Below, piece by piece: positions 11,850 to 19,415 of a DNA stretch of 64,000 bases. The translations under genes and the position numbers were made by a program. The notes beneath the pieces were generated by a model. It was not told where the DNA came from. It was given only the letters and a program-made list of their open reading frames with translations, and ran no database searches. The stretch covers positions 62,001 through 126,000 of the forward strand of contig NZ_PKQQ01000008.1 in assembly GCF_002893095.1 (NCBI RefSeq), written 5' to 3'. Position 1 is the stretch's first letter. Every line of letters begins with the position of its first letter. This DNA comes from Stenotrophomonas sp. VV52. Its GTDB lineage: Bacteria; Pseudomonadota; Gammaproteobacteria; Xanthomonadales; Xanthomonadaceae.

Positions 11850-11880
11850 CCCGGCAGCGGCGCCAGGCGTCGCTGCCGGG
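11850..11880 (+). terminator. Hairpin after glyA (possible terminator)
   Basis: Ten-base arms CCCGGCAGCG/CGCTGCCGGG with a complementary GCGCC/GGCGT interior. There is no T-run, so termination is uncertain. Confidence 0.4.
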
Positions 11881-11938
11881 AACCATGAACCACGTCCCGA
11901 TTTGTACGCTGGAGTCTTCTCAGGTACCGTTGCGACGC

Positions 11939-11954
11939 TGCCGTGACCACGGCA
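11939..11954. promoter_or_regulatory. Inverted repeat upstream of nrdR
   Basis: TGCCGTG-AC-CACGGCA lies 28 bases before the nrdR ATG and is followed by TGACGTTTTCC. It could be an operator or a second glyA terminator. It does not resemble the published NrdR box. Confidence 0.35.
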
Positions 11955-11981
11955 TGACGTTTTCCTGATGCAAGGCGTTCC

Positions 11982-12503
11982 ATGTACTGTCCGTTCTGCC
12001 AGCATGCCGATACCCGGGTGATCGACTCGCGCGTCTCCGAAGACGGCGCGACGATCCGCCGTCGGCGCGAGTGCGAGGCCTGCAACGAGCGCTTCAGCAC
12101 CCTGGAAACCATCGAATTGAAGCTGCCGGCGATCGTCAAGAGCGACGGCAGCCGCGAGCAGTTCGACGCGCGCAAGCTGCGGGTCGGCTTCGACCGCGCG
12201 CTGCAGAAGCGCCCGGTCCCCGAAGACAAGATCGAACTGGCGGTGCGCGCGGTGATGCAGCAGCTGCGCATGTGCGGCGAGCGCGAAATCCCCTCGATCA
12301 AGGTCGGCGAGTTCGTGATGAACGAACTGCGCAAGCTTGACCATGTCGCCTATGTCCGGTTTGCCTCGGTCTACCGCAGCTTCGAAGACGTCGCCGATTT
12401 CCGCGAGGAAATCGAAAAGCTCGAACGCGAGCTGCCGGCCAGCACCGAACAGCTGCAGCTCCTCGGCGACGTGATCGCCCTGACCAAGAAAAAGAAAGGG
12501 TAG
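11982..12503 (+). CDS. nrdR: Transcriptional repressor NrdR
   Basis: A 173-residue nucleotide-sensing repressor of ribonucleotide reductase genes. The N-terminal zinc ribbon is visible ([15 protein letters not shown], then [13 protein letters not shown]), followed by an ATP-cone domain ([27 protein letters not shown]). The length is near the 150-170 typical of the family, with a Lys-rich tail. No ribonucleotide reductase gene is in the window. The stop codon TAG lies inside the GTAG head of a SMAG element (12500-12523), so insertion of the repeat may have set the C-terminus. Confidence 0.97.
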   Translation: MYCPFCQHADTRVIDSRVSEDGATIRRRRECEACNERFSTLETIELKLPAIVKSDGSREQFDARKLRVGFDRALQKRPVPEDKIELAVRAVMQQLRMCGEREIPSIKVGEFVMNELRKLDHVAYVRFASVYRSFEDVADFREEIEKLERELPASTEQLQLLGDVIALTKKKKG

Positions 12504-12523
12504 AGCGGGGCTCTGCCCCGCTG
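12500..12523 (+). repeat. SMAG element supplying the nrdR stop codon
   Basis: GTAG followed by AGCGGGGCTCTGCCCCGCT. The TAG of the GTAG head is the in-frame nrdR stop (12501-12503). Confidence 0.85.
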
Positions 12524-12551
12524 ATCCAGGGCTCTGCATTACCATCAGGTA

Positions 12552-13637
12552 ATGAGCACCTTCACCACCCTCGACCACCTGCACATGGCGCACGCCCTGC
12601 GCCTGGCCGAACGCGGCCGCTTCACCACCCGGCCCAACCCCATGGTGGGCTGCGTCATCGCCCACAACGACCGCGTGGTCGGCGAAGGCTGGCACCAGCG
12701 CACCGGCGGCCCGCACGCGGAAGTGTTTGCCCTGCGCCAGGCCGGTGAGGAAGCGCGTGGCGCCACGGCCTACGTCACCCTGGAACCCTGCGCCCATTAC
12801 GGACGCACGCCACCCTGCGCCCTCGCACTGATCGAAGCCGGCGTCTCGCGCGTGGTCGCCGCCATGCGCGATCCGTTTCCGAAGGTCGACGGTGGCGGTT
12901 TCACCCTGTTGCGCGAGGCCGGCATCGAGGTCGCTGAAGGCCTGATGGCCGCCCAAGCGCGTGAGCTCAACCTCGGATTCCTGTCGCGCTTCGAGCGCGG
13001 CCGGCCCTGGCTGCGGGTCAAGCTCGCCGCCAGCCTGGACGGGCGGACCGCCATGGCCGACGGCAGTTCCAAATGGATCACCGGCGCCGCTGCCCGCGAA
13101 GACGTGCAGCATTGGCGCGCACGCGCCGGCGCGATCCTGACCGGTGCCGACACCGTACTCGCCGACGACCCGCAGCTCACCGTACGCCTGGCCGACACCG
13201 AGGTGATCCCGCCGCTGCGGGTGGTGCTGGACTCGCGCCTGCGTTCGCTGGAATGCGCCCGCGTGCGCGAGGGTGGGGCGCCCACCCTGTACCTGCACGA
13301 CGCATCGGTAAGCGCGCCGGACGCTGCCGATGCCGAATTCGCCAGCGTGCCCAGCGTTGACGGCCGCCTGAACCTGGCCGCTGTGCTGGCCCTGCTGGCC
13401 GACCGCGGCATCAATGAAGTGCACACCGAGGCCGGCGCCACCCTCTGCGGCGCACTGCTGGCCGGCGGCTGGGTGGACGAACTCCTGCTCTACCAGGCGC
13501 CGACCCTGTTGGGCGAACAGGGCCGGCCGCTGCTGACCGGTCTGGGCATCCACGCCATGGAACAGCAGCGTCGGCTGCGGCTGGTAGACCAGCGTCAGGT
13601 AGGCGACGACCTGCGGTTGCTGCTGCGTCCTTGGTGA
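12552..13637 (+). CDS. ribD: Bifunctional riboflavin deaminase/reductase RibD
   Basis: A 361-residue enzyme that deaminates diaminohydroxyphosphoribosylaminopyrimidine and then reduces the product in riboflavin synthesis. The N-terminal deaminase carries the zinc motifs HAEVFAL and PCAHYGRTPPC (about residues 58-94). The C-terminal reductase begins near residue 155 with RPWLRVKLAASLDGRTAMADG and ends in the HTEAGATLCGALL strand. It starts at ATG 12552, 48 bases after nrdR. No FMN riboswitch precedes it. It is separated from ribE by a toxin-antitoxin pair and an Ax21-like gene on the other strand. Confidence 0.97.
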   Translation: MSTFTTLDHLHMAHALRLAERGRFTTRPNPMVGCVIAHNDRVVGEGWHQRTGGPHAEVFALRQAGEEARGATAYVTLEPCAHYGRTPPCALALIEAGVSRVVAAMRDPFPKVDGGGFTLLREAGIEVAEGLMAAQARELNLGFLSRFERGRPWLRVKLAASLDGRTAMADGSSKWITGAAAREDVQHWRARAGAILTGADTVLADDPQLTVRLADTEVIPPLRVVLDSRLRSLECARVREGGAPTLYLHDASVSAPDAADAEFASVPSVDGRLNLAAVLALLADRGINEVHTEAGATLCGALLAGGWVDELLLYQAPTLLGEQGRPLLTGLGIHAMEQQRRLRLVDQRQVGDDLRLLLRPW

Positions 13638-13652
13638 TCCCGTCGCACGGAA

Positions 13653-13979
13653 TTACGCCGCAGCCGCACCGAGCGCTGCCAGATGCTGCACGGTCTGTGG
13701 ATACGCCTCGACAAGCCGGATCAGTGTCGCAGCCTGCGCATTGGGCCGTGCACGCCCCTGCTCCCAGTTCTCAAGGGTCCGCGCGTTGGTCCGCAGGTAC
13801 ATGGCGAAAATCGGTCGCGACATGTTGAGCTTCTCGCGGATGGCGATCAGCTCGGTCGCCGCCAGTGGCGGTAGTTCAGCCAGTTTTACCGCGTGCGTGC
13901 GCAGGGTAGCCTTGCCTTCCCGCGCCTGGGCGAGCTCCTCCATGCCCTCGACCAGCTCAGCGAAAATATCTCGTTTCAT
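13653..13979 (-). CDS. Antitoxin of HigA/Xre type
   Basis: A 108-residue helix-turn-helix protein. The C-terminal half has the Xre-type motif LNMSRPIFAMYLRTNARTLENWEQGRARP, followed by ATLIRLVEAYP; the N-terminal half is a short helical, probably toxin-binding region. Its ATG overlaps the toxin stop by four bases (ATGA), giving the toxin-first order characteristic of higBA-like modules. It probably neutralises the upstream-encoded toxin and represses the pair's promoter by binding DNA. The two genes run against the rib genes and look like an insertion between ribD and ribE. Confidence 0.82.
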   Translation of the reverse strand: MKRDIFAELVEGMEELAQAREGKATLRTHAVKLAELPPLAATELIAIREKLNMSRPIFAMYLRTNARTLENWEQGRARPNAQAATLIRLVEAYPQTVQHLAALGAAAA

Positions 13980-14320
13980 GTCGGGCTCCTCGCCTTTCGC
14001 TCCAGATCCAGCAGCCTCGAAAGAAGCTGCCGTTGTGCCGGATCCAGGTCGTCCTGGATGCCTTTGCCGTACACCGTGAACAACCAGAACTGCGCACCTT
14101 CGGGCCACCAGTAATAGATGACCCGCAGGCCACCACGCTTGCCACGCTGGCGGCCCTCGTCAGCACATCGGACCTTCCGCAGCCCACCCGTACCCACGAT
14201 CAGATCGCCGCGCTCCGGTTGACGCATCAGGCACTGCTGCAGCTCTCGAAAGCCTGCGTCATCAAGGTGATCTGCCCGGTTACGGGCGAATCCAGTCAGT
14301 TCCACAAACACGGCATGCAT
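13976..14320 (-). CDS. Toxin of HigB-2/RelE type
   Basis: A 114-residue protein, the first gene of the pair. It has the RelE/HigB2 fold signature: an N-terminal FVELTGFAR strand, DDAGFRELQQCLMRQPERGDLIVGTGGLRKVR, a basic stretch GRQRGKRGGLRVIYYWW and a final FTVYGKG strand. These proteins are ribosome-dependent mRNA endonucleases. An inverted repeat TACG-N7-CGTA at 14326-14340, just upstream of the ATG, is a candidate operator for the antitoxin. The toxin-first order and ATGA overlap with the antitoxin support a type II module. Activity is inferred. Confidence 0.8.
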   Translation of the reverse strand: MHAVFVELTGFARNRADHLDDAGFRELQQCLMRQPERGDLIVGTGGLRKVRCADEGRQRGKRGGLRVIYYWWPEGAQFWLFTVYGKGIQDDLDPAQRQLLSRLLDLERKARSPT

Positions 14321-14449
14321 AAGTGTACGTTATCTGCGTATGGTTTCCAGTGAACGATACGCAAGGCTCTGAGTTCGTTCCCGGCCGCGGGTCACATCCA
14401 TGGCCCGCCGCCGAACGCAGAACTGATCGAAAATCGCAGATCGATAGGC

Positions 14450-14478
14450 AAAAAAAACGGGCCCCTTGCGGGGCCCGT
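14450..14478 (-). terminator. Rho-independent terminator of the Ax21-like gene
   Basis: ACGGGCCCC-GCAA-GGGGCCCGT followed by eight T on the minus strand, 37 bases beyond the stop codon. It is one of the clearest terminators in the window. Confidence 0.92.
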
Positions 14479-14515
14479 CGATCAGGGCGCGATTGGGTGC
14501 AGCCCGATCAGCAAC

Positions 14516-15148
14516 TCAGAAGCTGGCGCGCACGCCCACCGAGTACTGGGTCACGTCGTCGTAGTACTGCACTTCGCCGACGATGCCCCAGTTGCGGGTG
14601 AAGCTGACCTGGCCGCCGACGGTGCCGATCCACACGCCGTCCATGTCGCTGCCGTCGATGTAGCCGGCCTTCAGCCAGGCTTCGGTGGCGCGCGAAGGCT
14701 TGCCACGCAGGCCCAGCGAGCCGCGGCCTGCGTTGGTGTGGAACTTCACGGTGTCGGTTTCAACGCCGTCGTCGAACTTGACCTCGTTGTTGATGCGGGT
14801 CCAGGCCGCGTCCGCCGTGAAGTCCAGGCGGTCGGTCAACGGCATGTGGTACCCGATGCCCAGCTCGGGCTGTTCCAGCGTGTTCTTGAGGCGGAACGCG
14901 CCGATGTCGTCTTCCAGGTGGTAGGTCTTGGAGGTGGTGCTGTAGCCACCAAACACGTAGACCTGCTCGGCGATCGCGAACGAACCGCGGATGTAGCCAC
15001 CGTCCAGCTTGGGGTTGCTGCCCGGGTTGCTGATCTGCTGCTGGGTCCAGCCGCCTTCGACCCAGGTGTAGCTCATGCTGTCTGCTGCGGAGGCGGCGAG
15101 TGGGGCGGCGGCCAGCAGGGCGGCGGCCAGTGCGATGATCTTGCGCAT
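14516..15148 (-). CDS. Ax21-family outer-membrane beta-barrel protein
   Basis: A 210-residue exported protein. A Sec signal peptide (IIALAAALLAAAPLAASA) ends near residue 21, followed by alternating amphipathic strands (MSYTWVEGGWTQQ; YIRGSFAIAEQVYVFGGY; PELGIGYHMPLTDRLDFTADAAW). The terminal YSVGVRASF ends in Phe, as expected for Bam-assembled barrels. The size and start resemble the Ax21 family of Xanthomonas and Stenotrophomonas, small barrels of about eight strands. AAGGAA precedes the ATG. The earlier claim that Ax21 is a secreted quorum signal was retracted; a plain outer-membrane role is the safer reading. Confidence 0.8.
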   Translation of the reverse strand: MRKIIALAAALLAAAPLAASAADSMSYTWVEGGWTQQQISNPGSNPKLDGGYIRGSFAIAEQVYVFGGYSTTSKTYHLEDDIGAFRLKNTLEQPELGIGYHMPLTDRLDFTADAAWTRINNEVKFDDGVETDTVKFHTNAGRGSLGLRGKPSRATEAWLKAGYIDGSDMDGVWIGTVGGQVSFTRNWGIVGEVQYYDDVTQYSVGVRASF

Positions 15149-15271
15149 TCGAATTCCTTGGAAAATGAGGTCCATTTCAGCCGACCCATCGTGGGCGGCA
15201 GCGCGGCGGTCATCGCCGGGCGGCGCGCATATTAACAAAAGTTTCACAGAAAGCGGCCGGTCAGCCAGCGC

Positions 15272-15280
15272 TGGTACAAT
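15272..15280 (+). promoter_or_regulatory. Extended -10 promoter for the riboswitch-ribE transcript
   Basis: TGGTACAAT (a TG-N extended -10 element with TACAAT) ends about 28 bases before the riboswitch. No good -35 is seen, which is common with extended -10 promoters. Confidence 0.5.
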
Positions 15281-15308
15281 GGGCGGGCCGGTTCGCCGGT
15301 ATACAAAC

Positions 15309-15445
15309 GTCTTCAGGGCGGGGTGCGATTCCCCACCGGCGGTAGGTGCGCAAGCACGAGCCCGCGAGCGCTTCCGGTTCCGCCGGAAGGTCAGCAGATC
15401 CGGTCCGATGCCGGAGCCGACGGTATAGTCCGGATGAAAGAAGAC
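15309..15445 (+). promoter_or_regulatory. FMN riboswitch (RFN element)
   Basis: All conserved blocks are present in order: AGGGCGGGGTGCGATTCCCC, ACCGGCGGTA, CCGCGAGCGC, GGTCAGCAGATCCGGT, GAGCCGACGGTATAGTCCGG and ATGAAAGAAGAC. Stem P1 pairs GTCTTC (15309-15314) with GAAGAC (15440-15445). It controls ribE and the genes downstream; binding of FMN should reduce their expression. Confidence 0.96.
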
Positions 15446-15452
15446 GGTGCCA

Positions 15453-15471
15453 CAGGGCCTTTGCGGCCCTG
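15453..15471 (+). promoter_or_regulatory. Hairpin in the riboswitch expression platform
   Basis: CAGGGCC-N5-GGCCCTG follows the aptamer by seven bases. A T-rich stretch (GCGTTTTTCG) is some 20 bases further on and the ribE ribosome site (GGAG) follows. Whether control is by termination or by hiding the ribosome site cannot be decided by eye. Confidence 0.5.
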
Positions 15472-15525
15472 CGCCCGCCTGTTTGCCTTGCGGCGTTTTT
15501 CGCTCACTTTTCGCGGAGAACGTTA

Positions 15526-16137
15526 GTGTTTACTGGAATCATCGAAGGCGTCGGCCACCTGGCCGCTCGCGATCCCCTTGGCGGCGATGTCCGCTTCACC
15601 TTCCATGTTGGCAGCCTGCCGTTCGAGCACGTGCAGATGGGCGAGAGCATCGCCATCAACGGCGTGTGCCTGACCGTGGTCGCCTTCGACGCGACCTCGT
15701 TCGCGGCCGATGCTTCGACCGAGACGCTCGGCCTGACCACGCTGGGCCAGCTGGCCCCCGGTGCTGTGATCAACCTGGAACGGGCCATGCGCCCGACCGA
15801 CCGCTTGGGCGGCCACCTGGTCAGCGGCCATGTCGACGGCCTGGGCCAGGTGCTGTCCATCCATGAGGATGCGCGCGCCCAGCGTTGGCGCTTCGCCGCC
15901 CCGGCCGGACTGCTGCGCTATATCGCGAAGAAGGGCTCGATCTGCGTGGACGGGGTCAGCCTGACCGTCAATGAAGTGGACGATGCCGGCTTCGAGGTCG
16001 CGCTGATTCCGCATACCGTGGCCAACACCGCCTTCGCCGCCACCGGCGTGGGCAGCGCGGTGAACCTGGAAATCGACCTGGTCGCCCGTTATGTCGAACG
16101 TCTGATCGCCCTCCCGGCACAGGAAGCCCGCGCATGA
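15526..16137 (+). CDS. ribE: Riboflavin synthase, alpha subunit
   Basis: A 203-residue enzyme that dismutates two 6,7-dimethyl-8-ribityllumazine to riboflavin. The GTG start at 15526 gives the family's MFTGIIEGVG N-terminus, with GGAG upstream. The two internally repeated lumazine-binding barrels are evident: HVQMGESIAINGVCLTV in the first (about residues 35-51) and KKGSICVDGVSLTVNEV in the second (about 133-149), with LGGHLVSGHVDG between. It is the first gene behind the FMN riboswitch and overlaps ribBA by four bases. In E. coli this gene is called ribC/ribE. Confidence 0.97.
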   Translation: MFTGIIEGVGHLAARDPLGGDVRFTFHVGSLPFEHVQMGESIAINGVCLTVVAFDATSFAADASTETLGLTTLGQLAPGAVINLERAMRPTDRLGGHLVSGHVDGLGQVLSIHEDARAQRWRFAAPAGLLRYIAKKGSICVDGVSLTVNEVDDAGFEVALIPHTVANTAFAATGVGSAVNLEIDLVARYVERLIALPAQEARA

Positions 16138-17249
16138 ATTTCGCCCCCATCCCCGAGATCCTCGAGGACATCCGCCTCGGCCGCATGGTGGTCATCGTCG
16201 ACGACGAAGACCGCGAGAACGAAGGCGACCTGATCATGGCCGCCGAGCTGGTCAAGCCGTCGGACATCAACTTCATGGTCACCCACGGCCGTGGCCTGGT
16301 GTGCCTGCCGCTGACCCGCGAGCGCGCCGCCGACCTGGGCTTGGCGCCGATGGTGCAGGCCAATACCGCGCAGTTCCAGACCAACTTCACGGTCAGCATC
16401 GAGGCCGCCGAAGGGGTCACCACCGGCATTTCCGCCTACGACCGCGCGCACACCATCCGCACTGCGGTGAAGCCCGACGCGAAGCCGGCCGACCTGCACC
16501 AGCCGGGCCACATCTTCCCGCTGATCGCCCAGCCGGGCGGCGTGCTGACCCGCGCCGGGCACACCGAAGCCGGCGTCGACCTGGCCATGCTGGCGGGGCT
16601 GGAACCGGCCGGCGTGCTGGTGGAGATCCTCAACCCGGACGGCAGCATGGCGCGCCGCCCGGAGCTGGAAGTGTTCGCCCGCGAGCATGGCCTGAAGATC
16701 GGCTCGATTGCCGACCTGATCGCCTACCGGCTGGCCACTGAGAAGACGGTCGAGCGCGTCGACGAGCGCGACATCGACACCGAGTTCGGCCCGTTCAAGC
16801 TGGTCACCTACCGCGACCGGATCGCCCACGACCTCCATTTCGCCCTGGTCCGCGGCAACCCGGACACCGAACCGACCCTGGTCCGGGTCCAGGTGGAGAA
16901 CCCGCTGGCCGACCTGCTGCACTGGCGCCGCGACGATTTCGGCGTGGCCGCCACCGACGCCCTGCGCGCCATTGCCGCCGCCGAGCGTGGCGTGATGGTG
17001 GTGCTCTCGGCCCCGCGCGACACCAACAGCCTGCTGGCCCGGCTGCGCCAGCAGCCGCAGCCGGTCACCCCGGGCAAGGACAAGGACGTGAGCCAGTGGC
17101 GCCGCAACGGTGCCGGCGCCCAGATCCTGTCCGACCTCGGCCTGGGCAAGCTACGCGTGCTCGGCACCCCGCGCCGCCAGATCGGCCTGGCCGGCTACGG
17201 CCTGGAAATCATCGACACAGTGGGGAACCCGTCACCGCATGCGCGCTGA
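16134..17249 (+). CDS. ribBA: 3,4-dihydroxy-2-butanone 4-phosphate synthase with a degenerate GTP cyclohydrolase II domain
   Basis: A 371-residue protein. Residues 1 to about 200 are a complete DHBP synthase: [17 protein letters not shown] acidic loop, [24 protein letters not shown] and [19 protein letters not shown]. The C-terminal part has the RibA outline ([23 protein letters not shown]), but the zinc-binding cysteines of GTP cyclohydrolase II are missing; the corresponding stretch reads [19 protein letters not shown]. It therefore probably makes only DHBP, like the RibBX proteins described in other proteobacteria, and a separate ribA is expected elsewhere. The start overlaps the ribE stop (ATGA). 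Confidence 0.93.
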   Translation: MNFAPIPEILEDIRLGRMVVIVDDEDRENEGDLIMAAELVKPSDINFMVTHGRGLVCLPLTRERAADLGLAPMVQANTAQFQTNFTVSIEAAEGVTTGISAYDRAHTIRTAVKPDAKPADLHQPGHIFPLIAQPGGVLTRAGHTEAGVDLAMLAGLEPAGVLVEILNPDGSMARRPELEVFAREHGLKIGSIADLIAYRLATEKTVERVDERDIDTEFGPFKLVTYRDRIAHDLHFALVRGNPDTEPTLVRVQVENPLADLLHWRRDDFGVAATDALRAIAAAERGVMVVLSAPRDTNSLLARLRQQPQPVTPGKDKDVSQWRRNGAGAQILSDLGLGKLRVLGTPRRQIGLAGYGLEIIDTVGNPSPHAR

Positions 17250-17318
17250 CGCCCCACGATTTGCTTTGCAAATCGCGGGCCCCTCTTACCATCACCCAGA
17301 CCCCCGCCGCTTCGCGGC

Positions 17319-17339
17319 AGCCCCCTGACTCAGGGGGCT
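17319..17339 (+). terminator. Hairpin between ribBA and ribH
   Basis: AGCCCCCTGA-C-TCAGGGGGCT, a perfect ten-base inverted repeat followed by TCTCC. It may partly terminate transcription before ribH; the T-run is poor. Confidence 0.45.
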
Positions 17340-17414
17340 TCTCCACCAGACCTCTCCCTTGGCGCGCGACAACCCGGCCACACGCGGCCATGCGCTAGAA
17401 TATTCATCTATCAA

Positions 17415-17900
17415 ATGGACCCCACGCCGACCATGAGCCACTTTGAAGGCGATCTCCGGACACCGGAACAGGCCCGTTTCGCCATCCTCGCCAGCCGCTG
17501 GAACGCCCGCATCACCGACGTGCTGGTGGCCGGCGCGCGCCAGAGCCTGGCCGGCAACGGCATCGAGGAAGCGGCCATCGACGTGATCCGCGTCCCGGGC
17601 GCCTGGGAACTGCCGCTGGTGGCCGCCCGCCTGGCCGCCGCGCATGAGCATGCCGCGATCATCGCCCTGGGCTGTGTGATCCGTGGCGACACCCGCCACT
17701 ACGAACACGTGGCCGATGGCTGCGCCGAAGGCCTGATGCGCGTGCAGCTGGACTTCGGCGTGCCGGTGCTCAACGGCGTGCTGGCCGTGGAACGTGCCGA
17801 GGACGCCGAAGCGCGCGCCGGTGGCAGCCACGGCAACAAGGGTGAGGAAGCCGCACTGACGGCGTTGGAAATGGTCAATCTTCTGGAGCAGTTGCCGTGA
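17415..17900 (+). CDS. ribH: 6,7-dimethyl-8-ribityllumazine synthase
   Basis: The 161-residue enzyme that joins DHBP and the ribitylamino-uracil to lumazine, the step before RibE. Motifs are [17 protein letters not shown], the [16 protein letters not shown] phosphate-binding stretch, [19 protein letters not shown] with the catalytic histidine, and the PVLNGVL strand. ATG 17415 gives the full protein; ATG 17433 is an alternative, and neither has a strong ribosome site. It overlaps nusB by four bases (GTGA). Confidence 0.96.
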   Translation: MDPTPTMSHFEGDLRTPEQARFAILASRWNARITDVLVAGARQSLAGNGIEEAAIDVIRVPGAWELPLVAARLAAAHEHAAIIALGCVIRGDTRHYEHVADGCAEGLMRVQLDFGVPVLNGVLAVERAEDAEARAGGSHGNKGEEAALTALEMVNLLEQLP

Positions 17901-18376
17901 ACAAACCAAACCCGGGCAAGCCCTCCGGCAAGCCAGTCCGCCGCGATGGCATCGACCCCGTGCTGCGCTCGCGCGCGCGCCGTCGCGCCCTGCAGGCGAT
18001 CTACGCGTGGCAGATCTCCGGCGGCAACGCGCAGTCGGTGATCGCCCAGTTCGCCCACGAACAGGCCCGCGAAATCGCCGACCTGGCCTACTTCGAAGCG
18101 CTGGTGCACGGCGTGCTCGACCACCGCAAGAGCTTGGACGAGGCGCTGGATCCGTTCGTGGACCGCGGCATCGACGAGGTCGATGCGATCGAGCGCGCTG
18201 CGCTGCGCGTGGCCGCCTATGAACTGCTGTACCGCCAGGACGTGCCGTACCGCGTGGTGATCAACGAAGCGATCGAGTCGACCAAGCGCTTCGGTTCCGA
18301 ACACGGCCACACCTATGTCAACGGTGTGCTGGACCGCGCGGCGGTCGAGTGGCGCAAGACCGAAAGCGGACACTGA
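17897..18376 (+). CDS. nusB: Transcription antitermination factor NusB
   Basis: A 159-residue all-helical protein that pairs with NusE (S10) on boxA RNA in rRNA antitermination. Recognisable segments are [59 protein letters not shown] and the C-terminal [10 protein letters not shown]. The GTG start at 17897 overlaps the ribH stop. The basic N-terminal tail ([12 protein letters not shown]) is longer than in E. coli NusB (139 residues). The ribH-nusB-thiL order is widely conserved. Confidence 0.96.
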   Translation: MNKPNPGKPSGKPVRRDGIDPVLRSRARRRALQAIYAWQISGGNAQSVIAQFAHEQAREIADLAYFEALVHGVLDHRKSLDEALDPFVDRGIDEVDAIERAALRVAAYELLYRQDVPYRVVINEAIESTKRFGSEHGHTYVNGVLDRAAVEWRKTESGH

Positions 18377-18395
18377 GCCGCGGCCCGGGCATGCC

Positions 18396-19367
18396 ATGTC
18401 CCTTGCCGAATTCTCCCTGATCGAACGCATCCGCACGCGCACCCGCGCGCGTGCCGACGTGGTGCTTGGCATCGGCGACGATGCCGCGCTGCTGCAGCCG
18501 CGTGCCGGCGAGCAGCTGGTGGTGACCGCCGACACCCTTAACAGCGGCGTGCATTTCCCGGCCGAAACCCCACCCTACGACATTGGCTGGAAAACCCTGG
18601 CGGTGAACCTGTCCGACCTGGCCTCGATGGGCGCGCGCCCGTCGTGGTGCGTGCTGGCGCTGTCGCTGCCGGACGCGGAAACGGCGTGGGTGGATGCGTT
18701 TGCCGACGGTTTCTTCGCCCTGGCCGACCTGCATGACATCGTGCTGGTCGGCGGCGACACCACGCGTGGCCCGCTGTCGCTGTCGGTCACCGCGATGGGG
18801 CAGGTCGCCGCGGGCACGGCACTGCGCCGCGACGCCGCCCAGGTGGGCGACGACATCTGGGTCAGCGGCACGCTCGGCGATGCCGCAGTCGCGCTGCGCG
18901 CGTGGCAGGCCGGCACGCTGGACGTGCGCTCCCCGGCCGGAGACGCCCAGGTCGATTACCTGCGCCAGCGCCTGGCCCGGCCCACGCCACGGGTGGCACT
19001 GGGCACTGCGCTGGTGGGCATTGCGCGTGCCGCAGTGGACATCTCCGACGGCCTGCTCGCCGACCTTGGCCACATCTGCGAGCGCAGTGGGGTCGGTGCG
19101 CAGATCGATCCCGAACAGCTGCCCATTTCCGCAGCCGCGCGCGCCCGCATCGGCCTGGCCCATGCACGCGATGCCGCGCTGCGCGGCGGCGACGACTACG
19201 AACTGTGTTTCACCGCTGCGCCCGCACAACGTGCAGCGCTGGCTGAGCTGGCCAGCCGTCTGGCGCTGCCGCTCACCCGTGTCGGCGTCATCGTCGCCGG
19301 CAACGGCGTCAGCACCGGCAGTGAATCAACTGGCCCAAGCGGCTACGAACACTTCAACGAGCTGTAA
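18396..19367 (+). CDS. thiL: Thiamine-monophosphate kinase
   Basis: A 323-residue ATP-dependent kinase that makes thiamine pyrophosphate from thiamine monophosphate. The start is ATG 18396 (MSLAEFSLIERI). Conserved metal- and substrate-binding segments are GIGDDAALLQP, NLSDLASMGARPSW, LVGGDTTRGPLSLSVTAMG, AAVDISDGLLADLGHI and RGGDDYELCFT. The length matches E. coli ThiL (325). It is the last gene of the rib-nusB-thiL run; pgpA, which often follows, is not here. The next gene converges on it across a SMAG element. Confidence 0.97.
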   Translation: MSLAEFSLIERIRTRTRARADVVLGIGDDAALLQPRAGEQLVVTADTLNSGVHFPAETPPYDIGWKTLAVNLSDLASMGARPSWCVLALSLPDAETAWVDAFADGFFALADLHDIVLVGGDTTRGPLSLSVTAMGQVAAGTALRRDAAQVGDDIWVSGTLGDAAVALRAWQAGTLDVRSPAGDAQVDYLRQRLARPTPRVALGTALVGIARAAVDISDGLLADLGHICERSGVGAQIDPEQLPISAAARARIGLAHARDAALRGGDDYELCFTAAPAQRAALAELASRLALPLTRVGVIVAGNGVSTGSESTGPSGYEHFNEL

Positions 19368-19387
19368 CCCAACGGCGCCGCCCCCAC

Positions 19388-19412
19388 GTAGAGCGGAGCT
19401 CTGCTCCGCTGC
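19388..19412 (+). repeat. SMAG element between thiL and the FAD oxidase
   Basis: GTAG followed by AGCGGAGCTCTGCTCCGCT, a perfect short stem, sitting at a convergent gene junction. Confidence 0.85.
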
Positions 19413-19415
19413 TCT

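Noticed and set aside
11982..12503. An NrdR box in front of nrdR or glyA
   Set aside because: The inverted repeat at 11939-11954 does not fit the AT-rich NrdR box; no target ribonucleotide reductase genes are nearby.
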